Made by a program: the position numbers and the translations under genes. From positions 106,607,117 through 106,671,116 of the forward strand of contig CM046442.1 in the NCBI GenBank assembly GCA_025506515.1: 64,000 bases of DNA, in the 5' to 3' direction. A model generated the notes under the pieces. The model made no database searches. It worked only from the letters and a program-made list of their open reading frames with translations, and had not been told where the DNA came from. Source of the DNA: Flaveria trinervia. Its lineage: Eukaryota; Streptophyta; Magnoliopsida; Asterales; Asteraceae. This document shows, in pieces, positions 45,054-55,480 of the stretch (position 1 is the stretch's first letter; every line of letters starts with the position of its first letter).

Positions 45054-46071
45054 TGTTAGGATCTTGGCATCTAGTTTGATCAATTAGATTGGATTTGCAG
45101 CGGAATGAGCTCACAATTAACAAATTTAAACAAGAACACACGAAATTTATCAATGAAACAGTGTTTGTTATAGAGAGAGAATTTCTGCCAAAAGGAATAT
45201 ATTCATTCAATACGCGCTTCGGCTCGGCTTTTCGCACCGTTACAATTAGGTCATCTTTCCTTTTATAAGGAAAGCTGACGTCAGCTGATGTCACTTGACA
45301 GTGACATCTAACTGTTATTTAACTACTGAAAGTTAACACAACTACTGAAGATGTCAAACAGCTGACATCTTCTTACAAAAATACTAAGTGTTAACTATCA
45401 CTACAACTACTGAAAAGACACTACTGAAACAACAACGACTGAAGAACATGCTCTTCAGTCGTTTTACAAGTACTGAAATAGAAAAGAAAACTACTGAAAG
45501 AAAACCATCACAACAACTGAAGAATGTTCTTCAGCTGTTGTGACAAACTCTGAAGGCTTCAGTACTTGGACTTCTTGAACTTCAGTTGTTGTCATCAGCT
45601 GATGTCTTCAGTCTTTGTACTTCAGCTGCTGATCTTCAGTACTTTAGTCTTCAGCTGTTGAAGTCTTCAGTACTTTGGTCTTCAGCTGTTGAAGTCTTCA
45701 GTACTTTAGTCTTCAGCTGTTCAACTTAGACTTTGGTCTTCAGCTGTTGAAGTCTTCAGTACTTTAGTCTTCAGCTGTTGAAGTCTTTAGTACTTTAGTC
45801 TTCAGCTGTTGAAGTCTTCAGTACTTTAGTCTTCAGCTGTTGAAGTCTTCAGTACTTTAGTCTTCAGCTGTTGAACTTCAGACTTTGGTCTTGAGCTGTT
45901 GAAGTCTTCAGTACTTTAGTCTTCAGCTGTTGAAGTCTTCAGTACTTTAGTCTTCAGCTGTTGATCTTCAGACTTTGTCACACAGCTGATCAAGTCTTCA
46001 GCAGTTGTTGTGATGTCTTGTGGGACTTAAAGGTTTTTCTGATCTGGCTCATTGGTTCTTTTGGTCCAATA
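45054..46071 (-). repeat. A2 5' LTR
   Basis: 1,018 bp. It carries the 30-bp hairpin with perfect 12-bp arms AACGACTGAAGA/TCTTCAGTCGTT (45434-45463), the TGACGTCAGCTGATGTCA palindrome (45276-45293) followed by GATGTCACT/AGTGACATC arms (45286-45307), and about eleven CAGCTGT units of the 31-bp minisatellite (about 45630-45970). The outer terminus is TA rather than CA. Confidence 0.93.
45262..45307 (-). promoter_or_regulatory. A2 LTR promoter: TATA box and stacked palindromes
   Basis: On the minus strand AGTGACATC...GATGTCACT and TGACATCAGCTGACGTCA lead into CCTTATAAAAGG (45259-45270). The set is present in all five family-A LTRs here, with a base change in two of them (33738-33755 and 14726-14743). 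Known TGACG-binding bZIP factors mediate stress and salicylate responses; their use here is inferred. Confidence 0.55.
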
Positions 46072-46481
46072 ATTCCTTAAGTGACACAAATCAAATACCA
46101 AGAGATCTGGTGTTTCCTATAACAGAAACATCATTGTCTATATATATGGATCCTAGGTTTCGATTCAAATATGGTTGTTTTAAATGATTGATTGAACAGT
46201 AACAACAATAGCAAGACGACAATCACCGTCTCTCAACCTAACCCTAGCAGTCGTCACATCATAACAAACTTTGATATCATTCATTCATTATTTTGTAATC
46301 ATTAACATATTTTAATGAAATACATATTATTCATTAATTGTGTTTCTATTAGTGTGTTCTTGAATATTCATTGATAATTAAAGTTATTAAAACAAATAAA
46401 CCAAATTAACGTTGATTCCGCAAACGTTGACTTGTCATCAACCAACACTGATAATTCCTGATTGTGATCCTTGGATTCACA
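46072..46481 (+). repeat. B1 5' LTR, downstream half
   Basis: Continues the LTR after A2, with TATATATAT (46139-46147), the probable TATA box, and ends ...TTGGATTCACA. It matches 59625-60032. Confidence 0.92.
46139..46147 (+). promoter_or_regulatory. B1 LTR TATA box
   Basis: TATATATAT followed by GGATCC, repeated in the 3' LTR at 59691-59699. In the 3' LTR it lies about 150 bases downstream of the ACGGAAGA array. In the 5' LTR the A2 insertion now separates the array from this TATA box, so that promoter is probably disabled. Confidence 0.55.
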
Positions 46482-46483
46482 GG

Positions 46484-46497
46484 TGGTATCAGAGCCA
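46484..46497 (+). other. B1 primer-binding site (Met-tRNA)
   Basis: TGGTATCAGAGCCA, an exact plant initiator Met-tRNA complement, two bases after the LTR end. Confidence 0.95.
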
Positions 46498-46721
46498 AGT
46501 GCTCATTGATTTAGATCAATTGATCTATTAGTGTTAGTTGTGTTCAATTGCTTTGAATCCTGTAGATTTGTCAATTTTTGCTGTATTAGATCTACTGTTT
46601 TTAAAATAATTTTTGTGTGAAACTTGTTTGTCGTTCTACTGCTTTTAAGTAGATTAACTTGTATATATATTCAAATAAGTTGATAAGCAGATCTAGTTGA
46701 TCATTCGCATCAGTTTACATC

Positions 46722-49700
46722 ATGAGTAACTTCAGTGGATCATCTTACCAACCACCAAAGTTAGAAAGAAAAGCAGACTTCAAGTCATGGAAAATCAAGT
46801 TTAAGAATCATGTAAACTATACTGATTCTGACTTATGGGTCTCCATCACTAAAAATCCTTATATTCCACCCAGCCTTGGGCTAGATTATAACGACAAAAA
46901 TCAACCAATCAGTACCAAAGATCTATCACCTGATGATGTCAAAAAGGTCAAAGTTGATATCAAAGCATACAATTTGCTTAGTATGGGTTTACCTGAAGAG
47001 ATATTGATCAGGTGTGAGAACTACAAAACAGCAAACTCCTTATGGAAGATACTTCATACTCTCTGCGAAGGGAGTGATGAGATCAGAAGCATAAGGAGAG
47101 ACACCCTCAGGTCACAATATGAAACATTTCATCATATTGAGGGTGAATCAATTCCTCAACAACTTCATAGATTCATGCAATTGGTAACTGAGATGAATAT
47201 TTTGGAGTTAAAATTTACCAATGAGGAATTAAACAAGAAAATGCTCCACACTTTGCCAGAAAGTTGGAACAAACTGTATCCATGTTCAAGAACACAATAG
47301 ATCTTAAGTCAACTGGTCTAGATACTCTAGTTGCAAAAGTGGAAGCTCTTGAAATGGATGAAAAATCAAGAAACAAAAGTGTGAGAACTCATGTCTCACC
47401 CTATCATTCAAAGAAACAAATAATGTTAAAAGTGTATTTATTTCAAACAATGAAAGTGATACCTCTTGTGCTTGGAGTGATAATGAGGAGGAAGTTAGCT
47501 TTTATGCTTCTAAACCCTCAAAGAAATCAACTCAAGATAAAAATAAAAAGAATGCAGAAGAACTGCTGAGAGAAAAGATACAACTTCAGCACCAGCTAAG
47601 TCTTCACATTCAAACAATCAGTCAGAACCAATCCCTGTGATATTGGATTCTAAAGAACAAAAAGCAGCTTTACAGCTTTTAGTTCAAGTTTTCAAACATA
47701 TCTGGAAAGCTCTCTAACTTCAGCGAATATCTGCCAACAAGACTTAGAAGAACTACATCCTGATGTAATGGAAGAAATGGATCTACAATGGCATATGGCA
47801 ATGATTGCTTATAGAGCAAAGCAATATCTCAGAAGGAACAAGAACTTGGTAGCAGCCAGTAAAACATCAAAGATTGGTGTTGACAAATCAAAGGTAAGAT
47901 GCTTCAAGTGCAATCTATATGGACATTTCTTCAGAGAATGCAATCAACAGTCATATACAGAGATGAGACAACATCAGCACATCAACAACATCTGACTGAA
48001 CCTCATCAACAATCAAACTCTCAAAGATCTCACCACAGACAATCTCAACTGATCAATACATCCCCACCAGCCACTAATGAATCAGCTGGTCCAAGCAATT
48101 CAAAAGTCAGGGCTGATCATACTTCAAGATGGATGTGTGATTGGAGTATGTATGAAAAAGAAGTCTTGGAAGAGAATCAGCATTGATGGCTCATATGGAA
48201 CACAAAGTTCCTCCAATGGCGAGAGAGGTAAAAGAAAAGTTGTGTTCATCAACATGTGTTGAGGAAGTTGAACGTTATAGAGTCCATGCTCAACAGTTGG
48301 CTGAAAAAGTAAAAAAAACTATGATTTTGAATGAATCCTATGTTAGAGAACATAAATTGTATCAAACCAAAATTAATTCTTTGCAAAAGGATTTAGAAAA
48401 TTTAGTTTCTGAAAACTATAGCCTAAAAGCCCAAGTTGAGCATCTGACCACTTCCTTAACAAAATCATAATTGATCATGCTTCAACTGAAGTGAAACTTC
48501 AGAAGTTTCAATTATCATCTTAGCAATATGAGAAATTACTAAACTCTCACATTGAATCAAAAAAAGGTTTGGGTTGGGTTATAATGCTGTTGCACTACCT
48601 GTGAATGATAATTATACATCTTTACCTACAACATGACCAACACCTGTCAAATCATTTTGTGCACCAAGTTTGAAACAGAATCAACTCAAATCAACATTAA
48701 CGATAAAGCTGGGGTGAGTGAAACTAAATCCTCTGATCAGAATCTTTGTATCAAAATGATTTAGAATTTGATTATGATAATTATGATGACTTGGATGATT
48801 CTGATGAACCGGATGTTGATCAAATGACCATTGGTAAGAATGATCATATTAAAACTGGTGTTCCCAGAGTGTTTAAAGAATCAAAGCTTCAATATCCTCC
48901 AAAGCAGAGAAACATGTTGAAGACTATCTACAAGAGGATTGCTGAACTCAATGAAGGACTCCAAGAACTGAATATAATAAAAAAGAAGTTGATAGCTACG
49001 GATTAATTGAAGAAGTATTTTATCTCATGCAGATAAAGATAAGAAAAACAAGTATCAACTAAGCAAAAGAAAAACTCTTCACTAGAGGATCTGCGGAAGG
49101 CAAATCTGCTAAATCCGTAGAACTTCTGCGGAAGAAGAAAGCCGAATCTACGGATGAGGTATCAAAAAGAGTAGCTGTTAAAACAAAAGATGTTGAATCT
49201 GAAGCAACAAAAGTCATCAAAGGACAAGAAAGATTCAATTGCTGATTTTCAACGAACAGCAAGAACAAATCAAGCTCTTCAAAATAGGAAAAAAGCTCCC
49301 AAACTGAACAGAAAAAGAAGAAAGAGGCATGAAGAGGAATCTGAAGAAATGTATTGCAAGTGGTGTGATATGACAAATCACAATACAGAAGACTGCTACT
49401 TTAGTAGTTACTGTTCCATATGCAATATGAACAATCATATGACTTCAGAGTGTTACTTCAACAAATTATGTGCTATTTGCAACAAAATAATCATTCAACT
49501 CAGGAATGTTATTTTAATAAAAAGAACAAAAGCAAAAACACAAAGAAGTCAAAAACTGATTTGACAGAATCAGACTCTCAATCTGCTGAAAGTCAATATG
49601 ATTCAAAGCAAAAGAAGGTAAATCAAAAGCTAAAGTCAAAACCAAAGCAGAAATCTTCTGAAGATGCTAAATCTGTGAAGAAAACAACATCCAGCCAATC

Positions 49701-50096
49701 CTAAACACCTTATAAAAAGGTGGACATGGCTGAGAATAAGTCAGTCATTAGTGATAATTTCTTTGATCATTTTGAAAAGGGATCACATGTGTCTCAATCA
49801 AAAGAAAAAGATGATGAATCCTTCGAAAATGTAGGTTCATCTTCTAAATCAAAATATCAACCAAAGAAAGATAAGGTGAAGGAAGAGTCAATTAAGAAAG
49901 AAGTCTCCAAAGCTTCTGCATCAGCTTCAACAGAATCATCCTCACCATCATCAAATAAAAATGAATCAACTAGATATGAAATCAATATTGAAACTTTAGG
50001 ATTAAGTCATGAAGGAGTAAAGATTTTAGAAACTGTTGACAAACCCAAGATCATTCAGACTTGGGTTGTCAATTCTAACTGATTTATTTCTGAATG
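46722..50096 (+). pseudogene. B1 gag, with four CCHC knuckles, broken
   Basis: ATG at 46722 opens 192 residues of a UBN2-type core (DFKSWKIKFKNHVNYTDSDLW, SLWKILHTLCEGSDEIRSIR, ELNKKMLHTLPESWN), which frameshifts near 47280. The first knuckle is CFKCNLYGHFFREC (47768-47995). A coiled coil follows at 48183-48470 (LQKDLENLVSENYSLKAQVE), an Asp-rich stretch at 48746-48850, then a tandem cluster of knuckles at 49350-49530: CKWCDMTNHNTEDC, CSICNMNNHMTSEC and a third whose halves (CAIC and NNHSTQEC) lie in different frames because of a one-base slip. A Lys/Ser-rich tail (49560-50082) ends with PKIIQTWVVNSN, the usual run-up to protease. Gag assembles the particle and binds RNA. Four knuckles is unusual. 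Confidence 0.88.
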
Positions 50097-50390
50097 CAGG
50101 TACAATATTAGAGAGCTAACACAAGTGTATGTTAACAGTGGCTGTTCCAGGTACATGACAGGAAACCGTTCACTTCTCCATGATTTCAAACATAAAAATG
50201 CTTCTTATGTGGCATTTGGTGGGGATAAAATGGGAGGTAAATGGTGTACTCAAGTTTGAGAAAGTAAATTACTGTGAAAATTTACAGTATAATTTACTTA
50301 GTGTGTCTCAAATTTGTGATCAAAATTATATCACATTGTTTGATAATACTAACTGTTACATTCTTAAGCCATGATTTATTGTTCCAGAAG
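50097..50390 (+). pseudogene. B1 aspartic protease, catalytic Asp changed
   Basis: VYVNSGCSRYMTG occupies the active site. The family has Asp-Ser-Gly, but here the codon at 50134-50136 is AAC (Asn), so the enzyme should be dead. Flanking signatures are typical (NRSLLHDF before, NLQYNLLSVSQICDQNY after). There is a frameshift in the middle (about 50220) and a stop after CYILKP. Confidence 0.85.
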
Positions 50391-52246
50391 AATGGATCCT
50401 CCTCAAAGCATCAACAAAAGAAAACACTTATGTTTTGGATATGAACAACACTTCTCTCACAAAACATGAAACTTGCCTTATATCTAAACTATCAAAAGAT
50501 TTGTCTCAATTATGGCATAGAAGGCTTGTCCATTCTAACATGAAGAACATGAATAAATTGGTGAAAAATGACCTGGTCATTGGATTGCCAAACAAAGAGT
50601 TTCATTGCTAAACTCACTGTTCTTCTTGTTACAAAGGAAAACAACATTGAGTGTCACATAAACCCAAAATTATCAATACTAATACTACACCACTCAAATT
50701 GCTTCACATGGATCTATTTGGTCCTACCAATGTGATGAGCATTGGAAAAAGGCAATATTGTTTGTGATAGTTGATGATTTCACAAGATTTACATGGGTCT
50801 TTTTCTTAAAACAGAAGAGTGAAACATCAGAAACATTAATGGACTTTGTGATCAAGATTGAGAATCAACTTGATACAAAAGTTAAAATTTTTAGGAGTGA
50901 CAATGGCACTGAATTTGTCAATTTTGAACTAGATTCCTTTTGCAGGAACAAAGGGATTGCAAGGCACTTTAGTGCACGAAGAACTCCACAACAAAATAGA
51001 GTTACTGAAAAAAGAAATACAACCCTCATTGAAGCAGCCAGAACAATGCTAGCTGATTCATAATTGCCCATCACTTTTTGGGCTAAGCCTGTGAATACTG
51101 CATGCAATATTCAAAACAGAACATTAATTGTCAAAGAACATAACAAAACTCCTTATGAGATCTTATTTAAAAGAAAACCTTACATAGGATATCTTAAAGT
51201 CTTTGGATGTCATGTAACTATTTTGAACATAAAAGAGTCATTAGGAAAATTTTCAGAAAAAGCATATGATGGTTTCTTTGTTGGATACTCTTCAACTTCT
51301 AAATCATATAGGGTTTATGTTCCAAAACGTAACATTGTGAAAGAGACTCCTTATGTATCCTTTGATGAAACTGTATTTACAAAGTCAGTTAGAGGTTTAT
51401 CATGGTTGTTTGACATAGATGCTTTATCTAAATCATTTAACTATGATCATTTGAATAATGCAGGATCTGATGCAGTATCTTATCCATTTGTTCCACCTCA
51501 TATGACTGAAGTAACCTTATGTGCTGATCCTCTAAGGATACCCCCATCATCAGGTGAAAACACATCAGTAGCAACATATACTACATCTGGAAATGCACAT
51601 GGTACATCCGGAGATGTGAATGTTGTCCCTTCAATAGAACCAGACTCTCAAGTGAATACAAAAAACATTGGAAGAGATTCATGTCCTCACTTATCATCCG
51701 AGGAAGTTCCTACGGAAGAGCAAGATGCTTCCGGAGAAGTTCATATGGATGAACAAAATGCTTTCGGAGATGTTCCTACAGATGAACAAAATGCTTCCGT
51801 AGAAGTTCCTACGGATGAACAAAATTTATCCGGAGAAGTTCCTATAGAACAGCAAACCAAGACTGGAGATGCTTTTGCAGCCCATACAGAAGACTCTCAT
51901 GATCCTTCAACTCATGTTTCACATTTTGACTATTTCTTTAACTCTCAACCTGAGTTGGATCAGTGTGAGGCAATGGAAATGACTAATCTAGGATCATCTG
52001 TACCAGTTGAATCAACACCTTCAATGAGAATTCATAAGACTTATCCAATCAACAACATCATTGGAAATCCAGCAAAGAGAACTACAAGGAGCCAAAGTGG
52101 TACTGCCAACCTTTGTCTCTTCAGTTGTTTTCTTTCTCAAGTGGTCCCTCCAAACATCACTGCTACTTTAAAAGACAACAGTTGGATTGAAGCTATGCAA
52201 GAAGAGCTTCAACAGTTCAGAAAACAAAGGTATGGTCTCTAGTTAA
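50391..52246 (+). pseudogene. B1 integrase and integrase-RT linker
   Basis: Zinc region: QLWHRRLVHSNMKNMNKLV and HCSSCYKGKQH, with a stop inside (about 50610). Core: LLHMDLFGP (first Asp, about 50700), FRSDNGTEFVNF (second Asp) and QQNRVTEKRN (Glu kept; usual form QQNGVVERKN), 50758-51063. A TAA at 51061 is followed by 392 open residues (51064-52242): the copia integrase C-terminal block (FGCHVTILN, VGYSSTSKSYRVY, IVKETPYVSFDE), a repetitive acidic linker (51690-51850), and PINNIIGNPAKRTTRSQS leading to RT. Integrase would insert the element's DNA copy into the genome. Confidence 0.88.
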
Positions 52247-52960
52247 ATGCCTGAAGGTCAACATCCTATTGTAACTAGATGGCTATACAAAAACAAACTA
52301 GATGATAGAGGGATTATTGTAAGAAACAAAGCAAGGTTGATTGCACAAGGATACACTCAAGAAGAAGGAATAGACTATGATGAAGTTTTTGCACCAGTTG
52401 CAAGAATTGAGGCCATAAGAGTGTTTCTGGCTTATGCATCATATAAGAAGTTCACTGTGTATCAGATGGATGTCAAGTGTGCATTCTTATATGGGAAGAT
52501 TAATGAGGAGGTTTATGTCTCACAACCCCTGGTTTTAAAGATCCTCATTATCCCCATAGGGTATACAAACTAGATAAAGCCTTGTATGGTCATCTTCAAG
52601 CACCAAGAAAATTGTATGAAACACTATCATCTTTCTTGCTCAAGCATGGCTATAAAAGAGGACTATTGACCAGACACTCTTTCTCAAACAAGAACATCAA
52701 GATCTCTTAGTAGTTCAATATATGTTGATGACATTATATTTGGTTCAACTAATAAGAGATTGTGTGTAGATTTTGAAGAGCTGATGAAATGTGAATTTCA
52801 GATGAGTTCAATGGGTGAATTAACCTTCTTTCTTGGCCTTCAAGTTCATCAAAAATCCAATGGATCTTCATCAATCAAGAAAAATGCATACATCAAATTC
52901 TGAAGAAATACAATCTTGCTGAAGTATCCTCATGGAAAACACCAGCATCAACAATTGATA
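52247..52960 (+). pseudogene. B1 reverse transcriptase, broken
   Basis: GIIVRNKARLIAQGYTQEEG, DEVFAPVARIEAIRVF and YQMDVKCAFLYGKINEEVYV (first catalytic Asp) are in one frame to about 52530. A frameshift then moves the reading. YKLDKALYG-like, QAPRKLYETLSSFLLKHGYK and YVDDIIFGSTNKRL (Asp pair, about 52721-52760) follow in other frames, then GELTFFLGLQVHQKSNG. All catalytic aspartates survive, but at least three breaks make it non-functional. Confidence 0.87.
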
Positions 52961-53664
52961 AGATTATTCCTGATCCTTCTAGAAAATCTATTGATCAAAA
53001 ATTATATAGGTCAATGATAGGTTCACTTATGTATTTAACTGCTAGTAGACTTGATATAATGTTTGTTGTGTGTGTATGTGCTATGTACCAATCTGATCCC
53101 AAGGAGTCTCATCTTAATGCTGTAAAAAGAATTTTCAGATACCTCAAAGGAAAACCAGGACTTGGTCTTTGGTATCCAAAGGATGGAGACTTTATACTCT
53201 ACTCATACTCAGACAGTGACTATGGTGGATGTAACAGTAACAGAAAATCAACAACCGATGGATGTCAACTCATTGGACCAAGGCTAGTGTCATGGTAGTG
53301 CAAGAAACAAACCAATGTTTCTATATCCACAGCTGAGGCTGAGTACATAGCTGCTTTAGCTGGTTGCTCTCAAGTTCTTTGGTTGCAAAACTAATTGCTT
53401 GACTATGGTTACAACTTCCTTCAAACTTCAATTTATATAGACAATTCTGCTGCTATGTTTATAACTACTAATCCTGTGCAACATAGTAAAACAAAACATA
53501 TTGAGATAAGATATCATTTTCCGAGAGATTGCTCAGAAAAAGGTATGATTAAGTTAGTCAAAGTGGATACAACAAATCATCTTGCTGATTTATTCACTAA
53601 AGCCTTTGACTCAGTCAGATTTAACTTTCTAGTTGAATCTCTAGGCATGATTAACTTAGATTAA
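52961..53664 (+). pseudogene. B1 RNase H (end of pol)
   Basis: MIGSLMYLTASRLDIM at 53014, YSDSDYGGCNSNRKSTTDGCQ (catalytic Asp), a TAG at about 53296, STAEAEYIAALAGCSQVLW (catalytic Glu), a second TAA near 53392, then IDNSAAMFITTNPVQHSKTKH and ADLFTKAFD...LGMINLD with the natural pol stop at 53662-53664. Confidence 0.9.
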
Positions 53665-55193
53665 TCAAATTAAACAAACAAAATATCATGTGTCATGATA
53701 CTTAAGCATGACATATGCATGGGAAATGATAGTACACTATAGTTTTGCTTTTTCCTGAATTCATAAATAATAATAAATCTCAGCAAGTTTCTTGATATGT
53801 GAGTAGATTGATCTTGAGTGGAAACTAAATTGAGTGCATGCCAAACATAATGCTAAAGTGATTGTTTATGGGAAACTTCATTTTGAGAATACAAGGTGAG
53901 TCTTTTTTTGATGTGACCAAATCACTCATCTAAACACACTATGTACAAACACTTTAGAATAGCTATTTTTGCAAATCATAGTCCCTTTATTTTGTGTAAA
54001 CAAAAACCTGGGTGTATGATCACTATACTGAAATTCAATTACAAACGGTGAACAGATCATGATCCTCATCATCCCTCTGTTTTGTGTAAACAAAGAACTG
54101 GGTTAAAGCACCTCTGTTTTACGTGAGTAAAGACCTGGTGACCTGATGATGATCATATCTAAGCTCTCAAAAGAATCCTATGTGATCAATTGTATATTAT
54201 CTTGAGCTTTTACATGATTGCATTAATGAGATGTCAAATGCATCTCAAGATAGATCTTATAACTTCAAGTACATAGTTATTAAGTGTGAAAAAGTGATGA
54301 TTTGACTAACAAAGGGAGGACAAAAACTTTGTAAATTGAATATGAAGCCCATAACAGTTATTTCTAAATCAACATGAAAAAACATGATAATCAGCATGTC
54401 AGTTGATACATGAGCTCTTGTATGGATTTAAGTGGACAATATACTTGCAATCAGAACTTTGTTTAGGTATCAATTCAACAAAATAAGTCATCAGGAAGAG
54501 GCTTAGTATTATAGTATGATCCCATCATATGTGTATATATGTCTGATCATCATCATACAGTTACAAATCATGTTATTCCTCTTAAAGAAATTTATGATAA
54601 ATGCTTAATTTCACCATTAATCACATTTAGGAGGAGTAGAATACATGAAGTTAAGTTTCTCAATCAGCAGCATTGTCTATCTCATCATCAATATGAAGGA
54701 ATTGGAATCTGAGCATCATCTTAGCTACTGGATACATGAGAATTTTATTAAAATCTTTTTGAACGTTCTTGTGCTAAATTCCATGTATACAAAGCCAACA
54801 AGGTCCTAAATCAATAAATGGTTCTATCCAATAGACTTGGACCATGCAAACAACAATATTTTTCTGCATTGTGCTATCTTACGCATCAGCATAAGCTACA
54901 GTGCTATCTCAAGCATCAGCAGAAGCTACAGTGCCATCTTAAGCATCAGCAGAAGCTACAGTGCTATATTAAGCATCAGTAAAAGCTACAATGTGGAAAA
55001 CTTAAATGTTTATCTATAGATTGCTAAACTACGAATGAACAAAGATCAACAAATGTAATTTAATTTTATAGTTTGGTAATCTGTGAAAATGTAAGTTACA
55101 CTACATCAGCAGATGTTGTGGATCCGAGATGTTCTACGGAAGAATACGTTATGGTCCTATTTAATTAATGAGATAAATTAATGTGTCTGAGTG
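53665..55193 (+). other. B1 pol-accessory spacer with tandem repeats
   Basis: No gene seen in these 1.5 kb. A ~30-base motif CCTCTGTTTTGTGTAAACAA occurs three times (53983-54013, 54073-54103, 54111-54140), each ending (A/G)ACTGGGT or CCTGG(G/T). Four head-to-tail 30-bp units lie at 54871-54990. A single copy of the LTR motif TTCTACGGAAGAATACG is at about 55132-55149, just upstream of a TATA box. Confidence 0.75.
54871..54990 (+). repeat. Four exact-length 30-bp tandem repeats
   Basis: Four consecutive 30-base units of GTGCTATCTTAAGCATCAGC followed by AGAAGCTACA, with one to a few changes per copy. 30 is a multiple of three, so a short open frame runs through (54837-55019), which I take as a repeat artefact. 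Confidence 0.92.
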
Positions 55194-55480
55194 TATAAAT
55201 GATGCGTTCTAACTTCTCAAATTCATTATTTGCTTTCTCAGCTCACTTTTCACACCTAGAAAAACTCACTCTCAACAAACCTTTCCCTCCTCCATAGCAT
55301 TTAAAATTTTACCACATCAAAACATTAAACAAACATATATCTGTGTCACTAATCTGCTGTTCTTCAGGTAAACATCTTGTAATGTTCAAGAATGAACTGC
55401 TTGATTCGTGTTTTATCTCTCAACTGCTCGTATTCTCATGTGAATAATGTGATTCTAACGAAATATTTTCTTATGAACAG
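55194..55480 (+). promoter_or_regulatory. Candidate promoter and 5'-UTR intron of the B1 accessory gene
   Basis: TATAAAT at 55194-55200 is followed by a pyrimidine-rich leader. CAG|GTAAAC (donor at 55368) and TTTTCTTATGAACAG (acceptor ending 55480) define a 113-bp U-rich intron candidate with a CTAAC branch-point match (55454-55458). The accessory ATG begins at the very next base, 55481. The splice signals are plant-like; use is inferred. Confidence 0.45.

Larger units (their letters stand above)
33553..46071 (-). mobile_element. A2: Ty1/copia (Sirevirus-like) element, family A, complete in structure
   Basis: 12.5 kb, inserted antisense into the B1 5' LTR. LTRs are 33553-34404 (852 bp) and 45054-46071 (1,018 bp). 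The plus-strand ends are TGTTAGGATC and GGTCCAATA, where the final CA has become TA. Target duplication is GATTC on the left and ATTC on the right (46072-46075), matched by the uninterrupted site in the B1 3' LTR (GATGATTCCTTAAG, near 59621). Primer site and purine tract place the 5' end on the right. Better preserved than A1, with long open stretches in gag, integrase, RT, RNase H and the accessory gene. Confidence 0.95.

Noticed and set aside
45590..45980. Regular ~31-bp repeats that could suggest a CRISPR array
   Set aside because: Units are head-to-tail with no unique spacers, lie inside an LTR, and the DNA is eukaryotic.
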